Notes: generated from the letters alone by a model not told the origin. Positions 25,907-37,989 are shown, numbered from the stretch's first letter. The stretch is 64,000 nucleotides of DNA from Corynebacterium macginleyi (GCF_003688935.1 NZ_REGE01000007.1:1-64000); one strand, 5' to 3'. Made by a program: numbers and translations.

Positions 25907-27681
25907 TCCACCTCCAAATCCTCATAGGCGCTGCGGGTGTCCCTTAATTCCCTATCGAGGCGGGTCATAGCTTCGGTATCGACTTCTTCTGCCGCAGCGG
26001 CCAATTTCTCATTGATCTGCGTGGCGGTTTTTTCCAGCTTTTGCATCTTCCGCTCAAGAGCATTCATCTTTTTGGTGATTTCGCGTTCCTGCTGAGAAGA
26101 AAGCTTCTTTTCTGGCTTCGGTGCCGATGCGTCCGCTTTCTTTTCTCCTAGATTTATAACGCCGGTGCTCTTCTCGGCCGCAATTTCTTCACGCTTGCGC
26201 AGGTACTCGTCGATGCCGCCAGGAAGGTTGGTCAGGTTGCCATCGCCGAAAAGCGCGTACGTATTATCCGCGATGCGCTCGATAAGGTAGCGGTCATGGG
26301 AGATAACCACCAAGGTGCCTGGCCAAGAATCAAGCAGGGATTCCAGTTCCTGGAGCGTATCGATGTCCAGGTCATTGGTGGGCTCATCTAGGAGCAAAAC
26401 ATTGGGTTCTGCCATAAGCACACGGGTTATTTGGAGGCGGCGGCGCTCGCCACCGGAAAGGTCACCAACCGGGGTGCGCTGACGCTTGGCGGAAAAGCCG
26501 AGTCGCTCGGCCAGTTGCGAGGCGCTGAGTTCCTTTTTTCCTAGCTGTACGTAGGTGGCTACATCCTCGACGACATCGAGAAGCCGCCGGTGTGGATCCA
26601 AGTCATCGAGTTCCTGGCGCATCCAGCCCAAGCGCACGGTTTGCCCCTCGATACGTTTTCCAGCCGCAAGCTCGTATGCGCCGGCCAGCGCGCGCAGCAG
26701 CGTGGTCTTTCCAGAGCCATTCACACCGACGAGACCAATGCGCTCGCCCGGAGCCAGGCGCCAGGTGAGGTGGTCCACCAAGGTGCGGCCATCCGGGGAT
26801 TGTATCGTGGCATCTTCTAGCTCGATAACGACACGGCCCTGGCGCTGCTTGGAAAAGGACATGAGCTCGACCTTGTTGCGCGGCTCGGGGACATCAGAAA
26901 TAAGCGCTTCAGCAGCCGCAATTCGGTAGCGCGGTTTCGAGGTACGCGCCGGTGCCCCGCGGCGTAGCCATGCCAATTCCTTGCGGGCCAAGTTTTTGCG
27001 GCGCTGCTCGATCGCATCGGCCTGGCGAGCGCGCTCGGCGCGAGCGAATGTCCAGTCATTGTATCCACCCTCGAACGCATCAACCCTGCCGTCATGGACT
27101 TCCCATGTCCAGGTGGCAATGGTATCGAGGAACCAGCGATCGTGGGTGACCACGATGACGGCGAGTTTACGCTTGAGCAGGTGGTCCGCCAGCCACTTCA
27201 CGCCTTCCACGTCAAGGTGGTTCGTGGGCTCATCGAGCACCACGAGATCTAAATCCTGCACCAGCGCTGCAGCCAGGTTCACGCGACGCCGCTCGCCGCC
27301 GGACAGGGAGCTAACCGGGGTATCCAGCCCCAAGTCGACGATGCCGAGGCCGCCAAGCACATCACGCACCTTGGCATTGGAGGCCCATTCATAGGTCTCG
27401 AGTTCGAGGGGTTCGATGATTGCCTGCGCGATGGTGAGCTCTTCGGGCAGATCAAAGCGCTGCGTCACCACGGACATGCGCAGATCAGAGGTATGAGAAA
27501 CGCGGCCGGAATCTGGCGGCTCGATGCCGGTGAGTACTTCCAGCAACGTAGTCTTGCCACCGCCGTTAACGCCCACGATGCCGATTCGATCCCCACTCTG
27601 CACGCCAAGGGATACCCCGTCAAGGAGGGTTTTTAAGCCATAGGATTTGGTAACTTGCTCGAGGTTAATCAGGTTTGCCAT
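25873..27681 (-). CDS. ABC-F family ATPase, Uup-like
   Basis: Soluble twin-ATPase protein of 602 residues that acts on ribosomes or in translation-linked control, not transport. Both halves have Walker A (GVNGGGKTT and GVNGSGKTT), signatures (SLSGGERRRVNLA and DLSGGERRRLQIT) and Walker B (LVVLDEPTNHLD and VLLLDEPTNDLD). The linker between them (WTFARAERARQADAIEQRRKNLARKELAW) and the C-terminal coiled coil (about 530-602, LSSQQEREITKKMNALERKMQKLEK) match Uup-type ABC-F proteins. It sits downstream of ispE in many corynebacteria but is separated here by the AztD gene, which reads the other way. Confidence 0.93.
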   Translation of the reverse strand: MANLINLEQVTKSYGLKTLLDGVSLGVQSGDRIGIVGVNGGGKTTLLEVLTGIEPPDSGRVSHTSDLRMSVVTQRFDLPEELTIAQAIIEPLELETYEWASNAKVRDVLGGLGIVDLGLDTPVSSLSGGERRRVNLAAALVQDLDLVVLDEPTNHLDVEGVKWLADHLLKRKLAVIVVTHDRWFLDTIATWTWEVHDGRVDAFEGGYNDWTFARAERARQADAIEQRRKNLARKELAWLRRGAPARTSKPRYRIAAAEALISDVPEPRNKVELMSFSKQRQGRVVIELEDATIQSPDGRTLVDHLTWRLAPGERIGLVGVNGSGKTTLLRALAGAYELAAGKRIEGQTVRLGWMRQELDDLDPHRRLLDVVEDVATYVQLGKKELSASQLAERLGFSAKRQRTPVGDLSGGERRRLQITRVLMAEPNVLLLDEPTNDLDIDTLQELESLLDSWPGTLVVISHDRYLIERIADNTYALFGDGNLTNLPGGIDEYLRKREEIAAEKSTGVINLGEKKADASAPKPEKKLSSQQEREITKKMNALERKMQKLEKTATQINEKLAAAAEEVDTEAMTRLDRELRDTRSAYEDLEVEWLELGQKLEQ

Positions 27682-27735
27682 AACAGAGCTTCATTTTAAT
27701 AGCTCCCCACCGCTACCCCCGCATCCCCGAACATG

Positions 27736-27764
27736 TTGCTACCGAAATTCACTTGCAATAATCT
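27736..27764 (+). promoter_or_regulatory. Promoter of the AztD-like gene
   Basis: TTGCTA and TAATCT are separated by exactly 17 bases, and the ATG follows 8 bases after the -10, so the transcript is probably leaderless. No clear Zur-type palindrome was seen. Confidence 0.6.
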
Positions 27765-27772
27765 GCTAATGT

Positions 27773-29080
27773 ATGAAGAAACACACACTTACCCTCTGTA
27801 CTATTCTCTCTGCCACAGCACTGACGGTCGCTTCCTGTTCGGCGCCTGAAGAAGACAGCGACGCCCAAAATAGCAGCGAATCCACCGCTGCAGGAAGCCA
27901 TGAACACGATCATGACCATGAGGGCCACTCCCACGACGGCATGGAAGCCAAAGAAGGCCAGACCGAGGTAGCCGAGCTGCCCACCCGCATCGTCTTCTCC
28001 CACGCCGGCGGTCTGACCACCTACGATGCCCAGTCCGGCGATATCCTCGATGAAGAAAAGATGGACGCCTTCCTTCGACTCAACGATGCCGGCAATGACC
28101 GCCACGTCATGGTGACCAAGGGCGATAAGTTCCTCACCTACGATACCGGCCGCATCACCAAGGCTCACGGCGACCACAACCACTATTACACCGCGGACCC
28201 CAAGCTGGGTGATGACACGATTAAGGCGCCCCACGCCGGCCACGTAGTCCACCACGATGGTTACACCGCCCTATTTTCTGATGGCGATGGCGTAGCCCAG
28301 ATTTATAAGACCGAAGACATTGGCTCAAAAGACGCCAAGCCCGTCAACACCGTCGAGACCGGCGAGGGGCACCACGGCGTGGCTGTCCCGATGAAGGACG
28401 GCTCCGTCGTCATCACTAAGGGCACCGAGGATGAGCGCCACACCATCCAGCACCTCGATAAAGATGGCAAGGTCTTGGAGGAGACCACCGAATGCCCCGG
28501 GGTCCACGGCGAATCAGCCGCTGAAAACGGGAAGCTCTTCTTCGGTTGCGAAGATGGCCCTGTAGTCTTTGATGGCTCTAAGTTCCATAAGATAGATGTC
28601 TCCGACTACGCCGGTGCCGGTGGCTACCAGCGCTCCGGAAACTCCGCAGGCTCCGAGAAATCGAACGTCATCCTGGCCGATAATAAGACTGAGAAGGACG
28701 CAGAGTCTGAACACCCCACTTCGGTGGCCTTGATCGATACCGAGAATTACTCCGCTAAGAAGGTCGACTTGGACGGCTCCTATTGGTTCCGTTCGCTGGC
28801 GCGTGGACCTATGGGCGAGGCCCTGGTTCTCACCACCGACGGCAAGCTGAATGTGATCGACCCAGACTCCGGTGAAATCACCAAAAAGATCGACGCGATT
28901 TCCACGTGGACAGAAAACGAGGAGTGGCAGCAACCAGGCCCGATCCTCAAGGCTGCAAATGGCTATGCCTATATCACGGACGCGCAGAAGAAGGAGCTTG
29001 TCATCATCGACCTCTTGCGTGGCAAGGAAACGAAGCGCTACGAGCTGGACTTCAAGCCCGTCGAAATGGCCGTGCTCTAA
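27773..29080 (+). CDS. aztD: AztD-like zinc-binding lipoprotein
   Basis: Lipoprotein of 435 residues: signal peptide MKKHTLTLCTILSATALTVA and lipobox VASC, then a His-rich flexible segment (SHEHDHDHEGHSHDG, residues 42-56). The rest is a beta-propeller-like region with repeated His-containing strands (VFSHAGGLTTYD, HGDHNHYY, HAGHVVHHDGYTALF, EGHHGVAVP, CPGVHGESA), which matches AztD periplasmic zinc metallochaperones that hand zinc to the AztC binding protein of an ABC importer. No aztABC or znuABC genes are nearby, so its partner must be elsewhere or it works alone. Anchored outside the membrane. Confidence 0.82.
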   Translation: MKKHTLTLCTILSATALTVASCSAPEEDSDAQNSSESTAAGSHEHDHDHEGHSHDGMEAKEGQTEVAELPTRIVFSHAGGLTTYDAQSGDILDEEKMDAFLRLNDAGNDRHVMVTKGDKFLTYDTGRITKAHGDHNHYYTADPKLGDDTIKAPHAGHVVHHDGYTALFSDGDGVAQIYKTEDIGSKDAKPVNTVETGEGHHGVAVPMKDGSVVITKGTEDERHTIQHLDKDGKVLEETTECPGVHGESAAENGKLFFGCEDGPVVFDGSKFHKIDVSDYAGAGGYQRSGNSAGSEKSNVILADNKTEKDAESEHPTSVALIDTENYSAKKVDLDGSYWFRSLARGPMGEALVLTTDGKLNVIDPDSGEITKKIDAISTWTENEEWQQPGPILKAANGYAYITDAQKKELVIIDLLRGKETKRYELDFKPVEMAVL

Positions 29081-29101
29081 TTCTAGCGCGCTTTAGTGCT
29101 C

Positions 29102-29122
29102 GTGCTTGGCGGTGCCCAGCAC
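29102..29122 (+). terminator. Possible terminator of the AztD-like gene
   Basis: GTGCTTGGC and GCCCAGCAC form a stem with one mismatch and loop GGT, followed by a CT-rich run (CTTCTCTC). Confidence 0.45.
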
Positions 29123-29132
29123 CTTCTCTCAG

Positions 29133-30113
29133 CTAGAGCACTTGCGCACCCACAGCCGGGCCCTGGGCTACAACACCCTTGGTGCCCGGTATTTCTATGC
29201 TGACCTGCGCCGCAACATCCTCCGCGTCTTCGCGGGTTCTGCATAAGAACGCGCAGGTTGGGCCACTGCCAGAGACGATGCCGTTCAGTGCGCCCGCGTC
29301 CATACCCGCCTCCAAGGTCTTGCGGAGATCAGGGCGCAGGGATAGCGCCGCCGGCTGCAGATCATTGTGCAGGTGCGCCGCTACGCGCTGGGGTTCGCCG
29401 GAGATCAGCGCCTGAGAAATCTCCGTCGTATCAAGGGCCGGCTCGGTCACCCGTCCCGCGTCGCGCAATTCATCAAGTTTGCGGAACACGCTAGGCGTCG
29501 ATAAACCGCGATCAGAGGCGATCAGCGCCCAATGATAGGTGCCCCTAGTCATCATAGAGGTCAATTGTTCCCCGCGCCCAGTGCCCAGTGCCGTGCCGCC
29601 CAGCAAGGTAAACGGCACGTCAGACCCCAGAGCCGCACCCAAGGCATCCAGAATGTGCTCTCCTACCGAATCAATGCCGTAATATCGGCCGTAGCAACGC
29701 TCGGCAAGGCGTAGCGCCGCCGCGGCATCAGCAGAACCACCTGCCATGCCTCCGGCCGTAGGAATCGCCTTATGAATCTCAAGGCCCACCTCCGGAATCT
29801 TGATGCCCCCGCGGGTGACATATAAGTGCTGCATGATGCGGTCAACCGCGGTCCATGCCAGATTCGTGTCATCCTCCGGCACTCCCACCGCGTGCGGTCC
29901 GGATACCTTGAGGTACTGCACGCGGGCCTTGTCCACTTCGGCATTGCCTAAATCAGTTAGAGTTACCGTATCGTGCAGGCTCAGGGACTGGAATATCGTA
30001 ACCAGCTCGTGAAAACCATCCTCCCGCGGCTGCGCCACGCCAAGGTGCAGATTGACCTTGGCATGTGCATGGGCGATATAGGTTATCGGCTCATTCTCGT
30101 GTGACGCGCTCAC
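29133..30113 (-). CDS. ispE: 4-diphosphocytidyl-2-C-methyl-D-erythritol kinase
   Basis: GHMP kinase of the MEP pathway to isoprenoid precursors (needed for menaquinone and decaprenyl carriers). Motifs are [22 protein letters not shown], the ATP loop [21 protein letters not shown] and the C-terminal [15 protein letters not shown]. 326 residues is normal. It overlaps rsmA by four bases (ATGA-type junction), continuing the rsmA-ispE pair found in many bacteria. The upstream rsmA is in turn preceded by rpf2 after a terminator. Confidence 0.95.
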   Translation of the reverse strand: MSASHENEPITYIAHAHAKVNLHLGVAQPREDGFHELVTIFQSLSLHDTVTLTDLGNAEVDKARVQYLKVSGPHAVGVPEDDTNLAWTAVDRIMQHLYVTRGGIKIPEVGLEIHKAIPTAGGMAGGSADAAAALRLAERCYGRYYGIDSVGEHILDALGAALGSDVPFTLLGGTALGTGRGEQLTSMMTRGTYHWALIASDRGLSTPSVFRKLDELRDAGRVTEPALDTTEISQALISGEPQRVAAHLHNDLQPAALSLRPDLRKTLEAGMDAGALNGIVSGSGPTCAFLCRTREDAEDVAAQVSIEIPGTKGVVAQGPAVGAQVL

Positions 30114-30973
30114 TGTAGTCCTGCCAAACGTACGAAGTCTGCAACAGCGAGCTTCTCCCCGCGCTGCCTCGGATCGATTCCGGCCGCGCGCAAGGCCTCC
30201 TCGGCGGCCGCCCCGGAACCATAGTGGCCCGATAATGCGGCACGGAGAGTCTTGCGACGCTGGGCAAAGGCGGCACCGACAAGCGGCCAGACCGCGGCAC
30301 GCGCGGCATCGTCGATGGGCCAGGGCGGGGTATCGAAGACATCAATGCGCACCAGGCCGGAGGCAATATTAGGCGCAGGCCAAAATACATTCTTACCAAT
30401 TGTCCCGGCCTGGCTGACCTGGCCATAAAATGCAGCCTTAACGGAAGGCACGCCGTAGACTTTGCTACCCGGCTGCGCCGCGAGACGCTGCGCCACCTCC
30501 AGCTGCACCATGACGAGCACGCGGCGGATGGTAGGAAAAGTCTCCAAAAAGTGTAAAAGCACCGGCACCGCCACGTTATAGGGCAGGTTGGCCACCAGCG
30601 CGGTAGGTTCAGCTACATCCTCGCGGGTTACCTGTAGCGCATCTTTTTCCACCACGCGCAAGCGCTCAGCATAGTCCGCAGCCAGTTCTCCCACCGTTAA
30701 CGGTAGCTGCGCTGCCAGGGATGGATCTATCTCCACCGTGGTGAGGTCCGCGACGGTCTCCACCAACCCTAGGGTCAGTGAGCCTAGCCCGGGGCCGACC
30801 TCCACGACGCGATCTGCGGGATCCAAGTCCGCGGTAGCAATGATGCGGCGGATGGTATTGGGGTCATGGAGGAAATTCTGCCCCAACTTCTTGGTGGGCG
30901 TAATACTCAGTTTCTCCGCTAAAGCTCGGATTTCTACTGGGCCTAAAAGCGCGGCGCCCGGGGAATCAGTCAT
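30110..30973 (-). CDS. rsmA: 16S rRNA (adenine1518/1519-N6)-dimethyltransferase
   Basis: KsgA/RsmA dimethylates two adjacent adenines in helix 45 of 16S rRNA late in 30S assembly. 287 residues; SAM-binding motifs are [25 protein letters not shown] and the catalytic NLPYNVAVP (NLPY). The C-terminal helices end [11 protein letters not shown]. It heads the rsmA-ispE pair. Loss of this enzyme is linked to kasugamycin resistance. Confidence 0.96.
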   Translation of the reverse strand: MTDSPGAALLGPVEIRALAEKLSITPTKKLGQNFLHDPNTIRRIIATADLDPADRVVEVGPGLGSLTLGLVETVADLTTVEIDPSLAAQLPLTVGELAADYAERLRVVEKDALQVTREDVAEPTALVANLPYNVAVPVLLHFLETFPTIRRVLVMVQLEVAQRLAAQPGSKVYGVPSVKAAFYGQVSQAGTIGKNVFWPAPNIASGLVRIDVFDTPPWPIDDAARAAVWPLVGAAFAQRRKTLRAALSGHYGSGAAAEEALRAAGIDPRQRGEKLAVADFVRLAGLQ

Positions 30974-31008
30974 GTTTTCTAACCTAGTAGAAGAACGCAG
31001 AAAATCGC

Positions 31009-31033
31009 ACCCCGCGGCGTCCTGACGCGGGGT
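31009..31033 (-). terminator. Terminator of rpf2
   Basis: ACCCCGCG and CGCGGGGT form a perfect 8-bp stem that can be extended inside by GTC/GAC. On the minus strand GCGATTTTC follows. It separates rpf2 from rsmA. Confidence 0.75.
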
Positions 31034-31066
31034 ACGAGGCGGTACGCACGGTGCTGCGCTTGCTCG

Positions 31067-32510
<1,444 letters not shown>

Positions 32511-33350
32511 TCACTTGCGTGTGCCATTAAGCCCATATACTCGGTCAAATGTCTCATTAACCTCTGCCGCCAATGCCTGAGTAGTTTGATGGCGCACCCG
32601 GGCAATGCAGTCATAGGTATGGCCAATCAGGGAAGGCTCATTGCGCTGCCCACGAAATGGCTCCGGGGTCATAAACGGCGCATCAGTCTCCACGAGCAAT
32701 TGCCCCGCCGGAGCCAGCGCCGCCGCCTGGCGCAGTTCCGCATTGCGCTTAAAGGTGACATTGCCAGCGAAAGACAAGACATAACCGCGCTCGAGCGCTT
32801 CTTCTGCCACCCGCAGAGGAGAGGAGAAACAGTGGAGCATGACGGTGGGTGGAGTCGGGGCATCGGCAAGAATGCGCAGCACGTCCTCATCCGCTTCACG
32901 ATTATGGATCATAAGCGCCTTACCGGCACGCACCGCCAGATCGATATGCCAGCGCAGGGATTCTTCTTGCTGGAGCAAGCTCGCCGTTGTCTCCGGCTCG
33001 TGGTGGACCCAGTAGGCGTCCATGCCGGTCTCCCCCACCGCTACACACCGCGGGTCCGCCACCATTTCCTCCAACGCGGTTTTGGTGGGCGCGTCTAGCT
33101 CATTCGCCCGTACCGGGTGGATGGCACAGGCAGCATACACATTGGCAAACGCGCGCGCGGTCGCAAGGGCCGCCTCTGATTCGCAGCGGTCATCGCCTAC
33201 CGTAACCAGGCGAGATATCCCGGCTGCGCGGGCGCGGTTAATCAGCACCTCGTCGGTATCTTTATGCGAGAACAGATGGGTATGCGCGTCACTGAGACCG
33301 CTGAGCCCTGGGGCGGGAACGGGAGTAGGACGTGGCTTCTTTTTAGGCAT
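32511..33350 (-). CDS. tatD: TatD-family metal-dependent hydrolase
   Basis: TIM-barrel metalloenzyme with DNase activity in relatives, 279 residues from the ATG at 33350. Metal ligands are in LSDAHTHLF, GETGMDAYWVHHEPE, MIHNREADED, MLHCFSSP and VETDAPFMTPEPFRG. The upstream ATG at 33422 would add 24 non-conserved residues; GCAGGT near 33350 is a weak ribosome site. Usually located between metG and rpf2, as here apart from an inserted acetyltransferase gene. Confidence 0.9.
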   Translation of the reverse strand: MPKKKPRPTPVPAPGLSGLSDAHTHLFSHKDTDEVLINRARAAGISRLVTVGDDRCESEAALATARAFANVYAACAIHPVRANELDAPTKTALEEMVADPRCVAVGETGMDAYWVHHEPETTASLLQQEESLRWHIDLAVRAGKALMIHNREADEDVLRILADAPTPPTVMLHCFSSPLRVAEEALERGYVLSFAGNVTFKRNAELRQAAALAPAGQLLVETDAPFMTPEPFRGQRNEPSLIGHTYDCIARVRHQTTQALAAEVNETFDRVYGLNGTRK

Positions 33351-33589
33351 ACCTGCAATTGTAATAGTGGCAGCTATGTTAATCCGACCAGCGTAACTAA
33401 GCCCGAAGAGCACCGGCGCCACATTAAGAAATGGACTGCTTTCCTTAAGTGTGTCTACTTATACGGCATCATTGAAGTTGCATGAAAGGTGCGGGTTTGA
33501 AAACGTGGAACTCTCAAAGAGGTAACCTACAGATTCGATCACTGGCTTAGCCTCAGCCACTTAGAACTTCTGGTGTATAAGGACTACTA

Positions 33590-34090
33590 ATGCATATTCG
33601 CCCCGCCGAGCTTGCCGATGCCCCCTTTATTTCCGCCATCTACAACACCGCCTCGGCTGCCAAACCGGCCAAAAACCTCATTACCTGGCAAGAAGAGGCT
33701 TCAGACCGCGAGGATTGGCTGAAGGAAATGTTCAAGGCGGGCTCACCCGTACTCGTTGCCGTAGACGATGATGAAATCATCGGCTGGGCCGCCTACTTTC
33801 AATTCGTTACGCCTGCTATCTATTACGGCACCGTTGAAGATTCCATATACATCTCCCCGGCGGCCCAGGGCAAGGGCGTAGGCTCTGAGCTTCTCGATGC
33901 CCTGGTGGATATCGCCACCGACGATCCCTATGTCGAGACCATGATCACCTATATCGTCGATACCAATGCCGGTTCCATTGCGCTGCATAAGAAATTTGGA
34001 TTTAAAGAAACTGGCCGCATGCCCAATATCCACACCAAAGACGGCGTGCGCCTCGGCCTGGTTCACCTACAGCGCGATTTCCAGCGCTAA
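33590..34090 (+). CDS. GNAT-family N-acetyltransferase
   Basis: Acetyl-CoA-dependent acetyltransferase of 166 residues, resembling phosphinothricin/amino-acid N-acetyltransferases: RPAELADAPFISAIYNTA start, EDSIYISPAAQGKGVGSELLDALVD acetyl-CoA loop (QGKGVG), and DTNAGSIALHKKFGFKETGRMPNI. The start is supported by AAGGA eight bases upstream. It points against the flanking tatD and metG genes, so it is a separate unit inserted in the metG-tatD block. Substrate unknown. Confidence 0.85.
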   Translation: MHIRPAELADAPFISAIYNTASAAKPAKNLITWQEEASDREDWLKEMFKAGSPVLVAVDDDEIIGWAAYFQFVTPAIYYGTVEDSIYISPAAQGKGVGSELLDALVDIATDDPYVETMITYIVDTNAGSIALHKKFGFKETGRMPNIHTKDGVRLGLVHLQRDFQR

Positions 34091-34115
34091 GCATAACCGT
34101 GGAGGCATGATAAAA

Positions 34116-34157
34116 GCGCGGTGGCCGGCCCTCAATCTTAGGAACTGACCACTGCGC
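34116..34157. terminator. Weak hairpin between acetyltransferase and metG
   Basis: GCGCGGTGG and CCACTGCGC can pair with one G-U, across a long loop, between the two convergent genes. A short GC hairpin (CCGGGG/CCCC) follows near the metG stop. Confidence 0.35.
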
Positions 34158-34186
34158 CTTCGATATCTAAGCCCGGGGAAATCCCC

Positions 34187-36019
34187 CTAGTTCATCACCG
34201 GTGCCCACTCCGGGCCAGTTTCCCCGAGCTCCGGATCCAGCTTGGAAATAAGCGGCTTTGGCTTTGCCAAGGTAGTCCCCGGTGCCACCTGAATGCGCTC
34301 CCATTTGGCCTGCTGCTGGGTGTAGTCGCCCATAATCACCGGATATTCGTGGTTTTCCGGGGGAAGCCCCACACCCACCAACTCAACCGGGATATCGTCT
34401 TTAACCTCGCGCACCTCTGGCTGTGCGGCCCACTCACCGGTACGTCCCAAGGTTTCGTGCACCTTTTGCGCAGTAAACGGCAAGAACGGGGTGAGCATCA
34501 CATTGCAGTCAGACACGACCTGTAGGGCGGTCCACAAAACGGTAGCCAGACGTTCGCGCTGGTTTTCATCCTTCGCCAGTTTCCATGGCTCCTGGGATGC
34601 GATATAAGCATTGGCCTCACCCACCACGTGCATGATAGAGACGATGCCCTGCTTAAACTTGGATTGCTCCAGCAGGTTGCCCGCGGTGGTGAAAGTCTCC
34701 TCTGCCAGCTGCAAAATGGCCTTATCGCGTTCCTCCAGAGCCGCAGGGACCGGAACTTCGCCGAAGTTCTTGTGCGCCATGGATACGGTGCGGTTGACCA
34801 AGTTGCCCCAACCATTGGCCAGCTCATTATTGACGCGGCGCACGAATTCATCCCACGTGAAGTCCGCGTCATTGTTTTCGGGTCCAGCCACAGCAATGAA
34901 GTACCGCAGAGGGTCCGGCCCGAAATCTGCCAAGAAGTCCTTAACGTAGATCACCACGCCCTTAGACGAGGAGAACTTAGAGCCAGACATTGTCAAGTAC
35001 TCCGAGGACACGATTTCCGTTGGCAGATCCAACTCACCGTACTGGTGCAGCTCACCTCCCTTGGAACCCTTGCCCGCGTAGCCCAGCAATTCCGCCGGCC
35101 AAATCTGCGAATGAAAGGTGATGTTGTCCTTGCCCTGGAAGTAATAGTGGCGGGTTGCTGGGTCCTGCCAAAATTCTTTCCATGCCTCCGGCTGGCCGGT
35201 CCGGTATGCCCACTCAATAGAGGCGGACAGGTAGCCCACGACGGCATCAAACCACACGTACAGCTTCTTCGCGTTATTATCCTGCCACCCCTCCACTGGA
35301 ATAGGAATGCCCCAGTCGATGTCACGGGTCATGGTGCGCGGGCGCATATCCTCCAGCAAGTTCAGGGAGAATTTCAGTACGTTCGGGCGCCAATCTTCGC
35401 GGGTAGAAAGCCACTTTTGCAGCTCGTCCTTAAGGGACGGAAGATCTAATAGGAAGTGCTCGGTCTCCACGAACTGCGGGGTTTCGCCATTAATCTTGGA
35501 TACCGGATCAATAAGGTCTACCGGGTCCAGCTGGTTGCCGCAGTTATCGCATTGGTCGCCGCGGGCGCCGTCCGCTCCGCAAATGGGACACGTTCCCTCG
35601 ATATAGCGGTCCGGCAGCGTGCGGCCGGTGGACGGGGAGATTGCTCCCCTGGTGGCCTCCTTCAACATGTAGCCATTCTCATTCAAGCCCTTGAAGAGCT
35701 CTTGTACCACCGAGTAATGGTTACGGGTGGTGGTGCGGGTAAAAAGGTCATAGGACAAGCCGAGATTGGCTAGATCGTTGACTATCTGGCGGTTATAGCG
35801 GTCCGCCAGTTCGCGCACGGACACACCTTCCTTATCGGCCTGGACCAGCAACGGGGTGCCGTGCTCATCCGTACCGGAGACCATGAGTACGTTGCGGCCA
35901 CGCATTCGCTGAAAGCGGGCGAATACGTCAGAGGGAACACCAAAGCCAGCCACATGACCGATGTGGCGCGGGCCATTGGCATATGGCCAGGCAACATTTA
36001 CTACTAAAGACTCAGTCAT
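34187..36019 (-). CDS. metG: Methionyl-tRNA synthetase
   Basis: Charges tRNA-Met. 610 residues with HIGH motif PRHIGH (18-22), zinc-binding knuckles [18 protein letters not shown] (about 148-165), and the KMSKS counterpart KFSSSKG. The C-terminal dimerisation domain of longer MetRS proteins is missing, typical of actinobacteria. The ATG at 36019 is chosen because TAAACT sits seven bases upstream and [16 protein letters not shown] matches the family start; an earlier ATG would add 12 residues. Confidence 0.96.
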   Translation of the reverse strand: MTESLVVNVAWPYANGPRHIGHVAGFGVPSDVFARFQRMRGRNVLMVSGTDEHGTPLLVQADKEGVSVRELADRYNRQIVNDLANLGLSYDLFTRTTTRNHYSVVQELFKGLNENGYMLKEATRGAISPSTGRTLPDRYIEGTCPICGADGARGDQCDNCGNQLDPVDLIDPVSKINGETPQFVETEHFLLDLPSLKDELQKWLSTREDWRPNVLKFSLNLLEDMRPRTMTRDIDWGIPIPVEGWQDNNAKKLYVWFDAVVGYLSASIEWAYRTGQPEAWKEFWQDPATRHYYFQGKDNITFHSQIWPAELLGYAGKGSKGGELHQYGELDLPTEIVSSEYLTMSGSKFSSSKGVVIYVKDFLADFGPDPLRYFIAVAGPENNDADFTWDEFVRRVNNELANGWGNLVNRTVSMAHKNFGEVPVPAALEERDKAILQLAEETFTTAGNLLEQSKFKQGIVSIMHVVGEANAYIASQEPWKLAKDENQRERLATVLWTALQVVSDCNVMLTPFLPFTAQKVHETLGRTGEWAAQPEVREVKDDIPVELVGVGLPPENHEYPVIMGDYTQQQAKWERIQVAPGTTLAKPKPLISKLDPELGETGPEWAPVMN

Positions 36020-36026
36020 GGAGATC

Positions 36027-36032
36027 AGTTTA
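36027..36032 (-). promoter_or_regulatory. -10 box of metG, leaderless start
   Basis: TAAACT, seven bases, ATG on the minus strand. Confidence 0.5.
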
Positions 36033-36118
36033 TCGAAGCACCTGCACGAACACACGTTAAGGGCACATGACCTGTACTAGCGCAAAGAACCCGCTACCGA
36101 AGCCGGTAAATACGCTAT

Positions 36119-37972
36119 CTACTTGCGCTTCATCGGGTTTTTCAAAAGCTCTTTGCGGCGTTTCTTAAGCACCTGCATCCGCTGGTAGTCACGGTGCAAC
36201 CGGCGCTCGCGGGCCAGCTTGCGCTGGAAATGCTGCGTCTCGCGGTACTCGAGGTAAATAATGTCATGGCTCAGGTCCTGATAAAGGGCGAACATCAAAC
36301 CAATAACGATAAACAAGAACGGCAGTGCCGCCACAATGGTAACGTTCTGCAGGTTAGACAGCGCGTTTTCATCGACAAGGAGCAGGGTCAAACCAACAGC
36401 TGCGGTCAAAGCACCCCAGAGAGCGGAGAGCCATGGCTTCGCGGTTGCGGCACCATTTTGGGTCATCGAACCCATCACGCTAGAAGCGGAGTCTGCGGAG
36501 GTGATAAAGAAGGTGGACAGCAAGATGACGGCGACGACGCCGGCAATGAAACCACCAGGCAGGTTGTGCAGGAGATTAAACAGTTCTACCTCGGCGGATT
36601 CCCCGGTGATGGATTGACCATTCTGCTCCATGTGGATTGCGGTGCCACCGAAGATGGCGAACCACAAGGTGGATACGCCCGCTGGTATCAGCAAGACGCC
36701 CAAGCAGAACTCGCGGACAGAACGGCCACGAGAAATGCGCGCCAAGAACATGCCCACGAAGGGAGACCAAGACACCCACCATGCCCAATAGAAGATAGTG
36801 TAGCTAGACAGCCACTGGCCGGCGGTGCCGTTTTCGGATTCGGCGGTACGGCCAATCATCTCGGTGAAGTAGTTGAAGTAGTTACCAATAGATCCCGGAA
36901 TCTGGTTCAGGATGGTCACGGTCGGACCCAAGATGAAGACGAAAATGGCCAGCACCGCTGCCAAGACCATATTGGCATTGGAGACGTACTGAATCCCCTT
37001 GCCCACACCGGAAAGTGCGGACAGCAAGAAGGCCAAGGTCAAAACCAAGACAATACCAATAACCACGGACTGAGTTGGGTTTTCGATGATGCCAGACGCT
37101 TTCAGGCCGGACTGAATCTGTAATGCACCAAGCCCCAGGGAGCAGGCAGTACCGAAGACGGTGGCGAAGATGGAAAGAATGTCAATAACCTTCCCCAATC
37201 CACCATTCGCACGGCGCTCTCCGATGAGCGGCACGAAGGTCTGGCTCAATAGCTGCTTGCGGCCAATGCGGTAGGTGGAGTACGCGATAGCCAAACCAAC
37301 AATGGCATAGACAGCCCAGGGATGCAGCGTCCAGTGGAACATTGCATAGGCCATGGATGAGCCTACATTTTCTGGTCCCCTGCCGGGCGTACCGTCACGG
37401 TAGTTTGCCAACGGCTCGGAGGCACCGTAAAACATCAGGCCGATGCCCATGCCGGCAGCGAACATCATGGCAATCCACGAAGGCGTGGAAAATTCCGGTT
37501 CCTCATTGATATGTCCCAATTTGATGGAGCCGAACTTGGAGGATGCAATGAAGATGACGAAGGCTACGAAAATGGTACCAAAGAGCACGTAGGCCCAGCC
37601 GAGCGTATCAACGACCCACGTCAGTGCCGCGGCGGAAAAGTCCGCGAAGTTCTCCGGGGCGGCAAGGCCCCAGATAACGAAGCCGGCGACGAGGACACCG
37701 GCAATCCCCATGATGGTCCAGTCAATCGGGATATTATCGCGGTCTGCGGCGATCTCAACTTTCGGATCTTCGTACTCTTCTGGGTGGAACCCGTCAGAGT
37801 TAATCATGTCCTGGATTTGGCTGGTCGCAGTCTGCTCATCCAGCTCTTCTTCTACCGTTTGATAATCCTCAATCGGCTGATTACTCGAAGCAGCAATAGT
37901 CCGAGCAGGCGCTTCGCCCGGCCCCTTGCCTTCTTCGGGCACACCAGCGCCGTTGTTTTCGGTATTAGTCAT
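36119..37972 (-). CDS. BCCT-family osmolyte transporter
   Basis: Sodium-coupled betaine/choline/carnitine carrier, 617 residues, 12 membrane helices. Signature parts are [26 protein letters not shown] (Na+/substrate), [29 protein letters not shown] (aromatic box) and a Lys/Arg-rich C-terminal tail ([36 protein letters not shown]) like the osmosensing tail of BetP/EctP/LcoP. It has a long acidic N-terminal tail ([11 protein letters not shown]). Which of these three it equals is not clear; EctP or LcoP fit the length. The ATG at 37972 follows GAAAG; a further ATG at 38008 is possible. Upstream there are several inverted repeats. Confidence 0.9.
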   Translation of the reverse strand: MTNTENNGAGVPEEGKGPGEAPARTIAASSNQPIEDYQTVEEELDEQTATSQIQDMINSDGFHPEEYEDPKVEIAADRDNIPIDWTIMGIAGVLVAGFVIWGLAAPENFADFSAAALTWVVDTLGWAYVLFGTIFVAFVIFIASSKFGSIKLGHINEEPEFSTPSWIAMMFAAGMGIGLMFYGASEPLANYRDGTPGRGPENVGSSMAYAMFHWTLHPWAVYAIVGLAIAYSTYRIGRKQLLSQTFVPLIGERRANGGLGKVIDILSIFATVFGTACSLGLGALQIQSGLKASGIIENPTQSVVIGIVLVLTLAFLLSALSGVGKGIQYVSNANMVLAAVLAIFVFILGPTVTILNQIPGSIGNYFNYFTEMIGRTAESENGTAGQWLSSYTIFYWAWWVSWSPFVGMFLARISRGRSVREFCLGVLLIPAGVSTLWFAIFGGTAIHMEQNGQSITGESAEVELFNLLHNLPGGFIAGVVAVILLSTFFITSADSASSVMGSMTQNGAATAKPWLSALWGALTAAVGLTLLLVDENALSNLQNVTIVAALPFLFIVIGLMFALYQDLSHDIIYLEYRETQHFQRKLARERRLHRDYQRMQVLKKRRKELLKNPMKRK

Positions 37973-37977
37973 GCTTT

Positions 37978-37989
37978 CTACTGTGGTAG
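37978..37989 (-). promoter_or_regulatory. 12-bp inverted repeat next to BCCT start
   Basis: CTACCACAGTAG lies just upstream of the transporter's ribosome site. The same core CTACTGTGGTAG is found beside the exporter genes at 4404. It can form a 4-bp stem or act as a protein site. Confidence 0.35.

Noticed and set aside
34628..35449. 273-codon + frame
   Set aside because: Antisense to metG; no motif or ribosome site.
36194..37123. 309-codon + frame
   Set aside because: Antisense to the BCCT transporter gene; composition is Gln/Gly-rich and lacks any domain.
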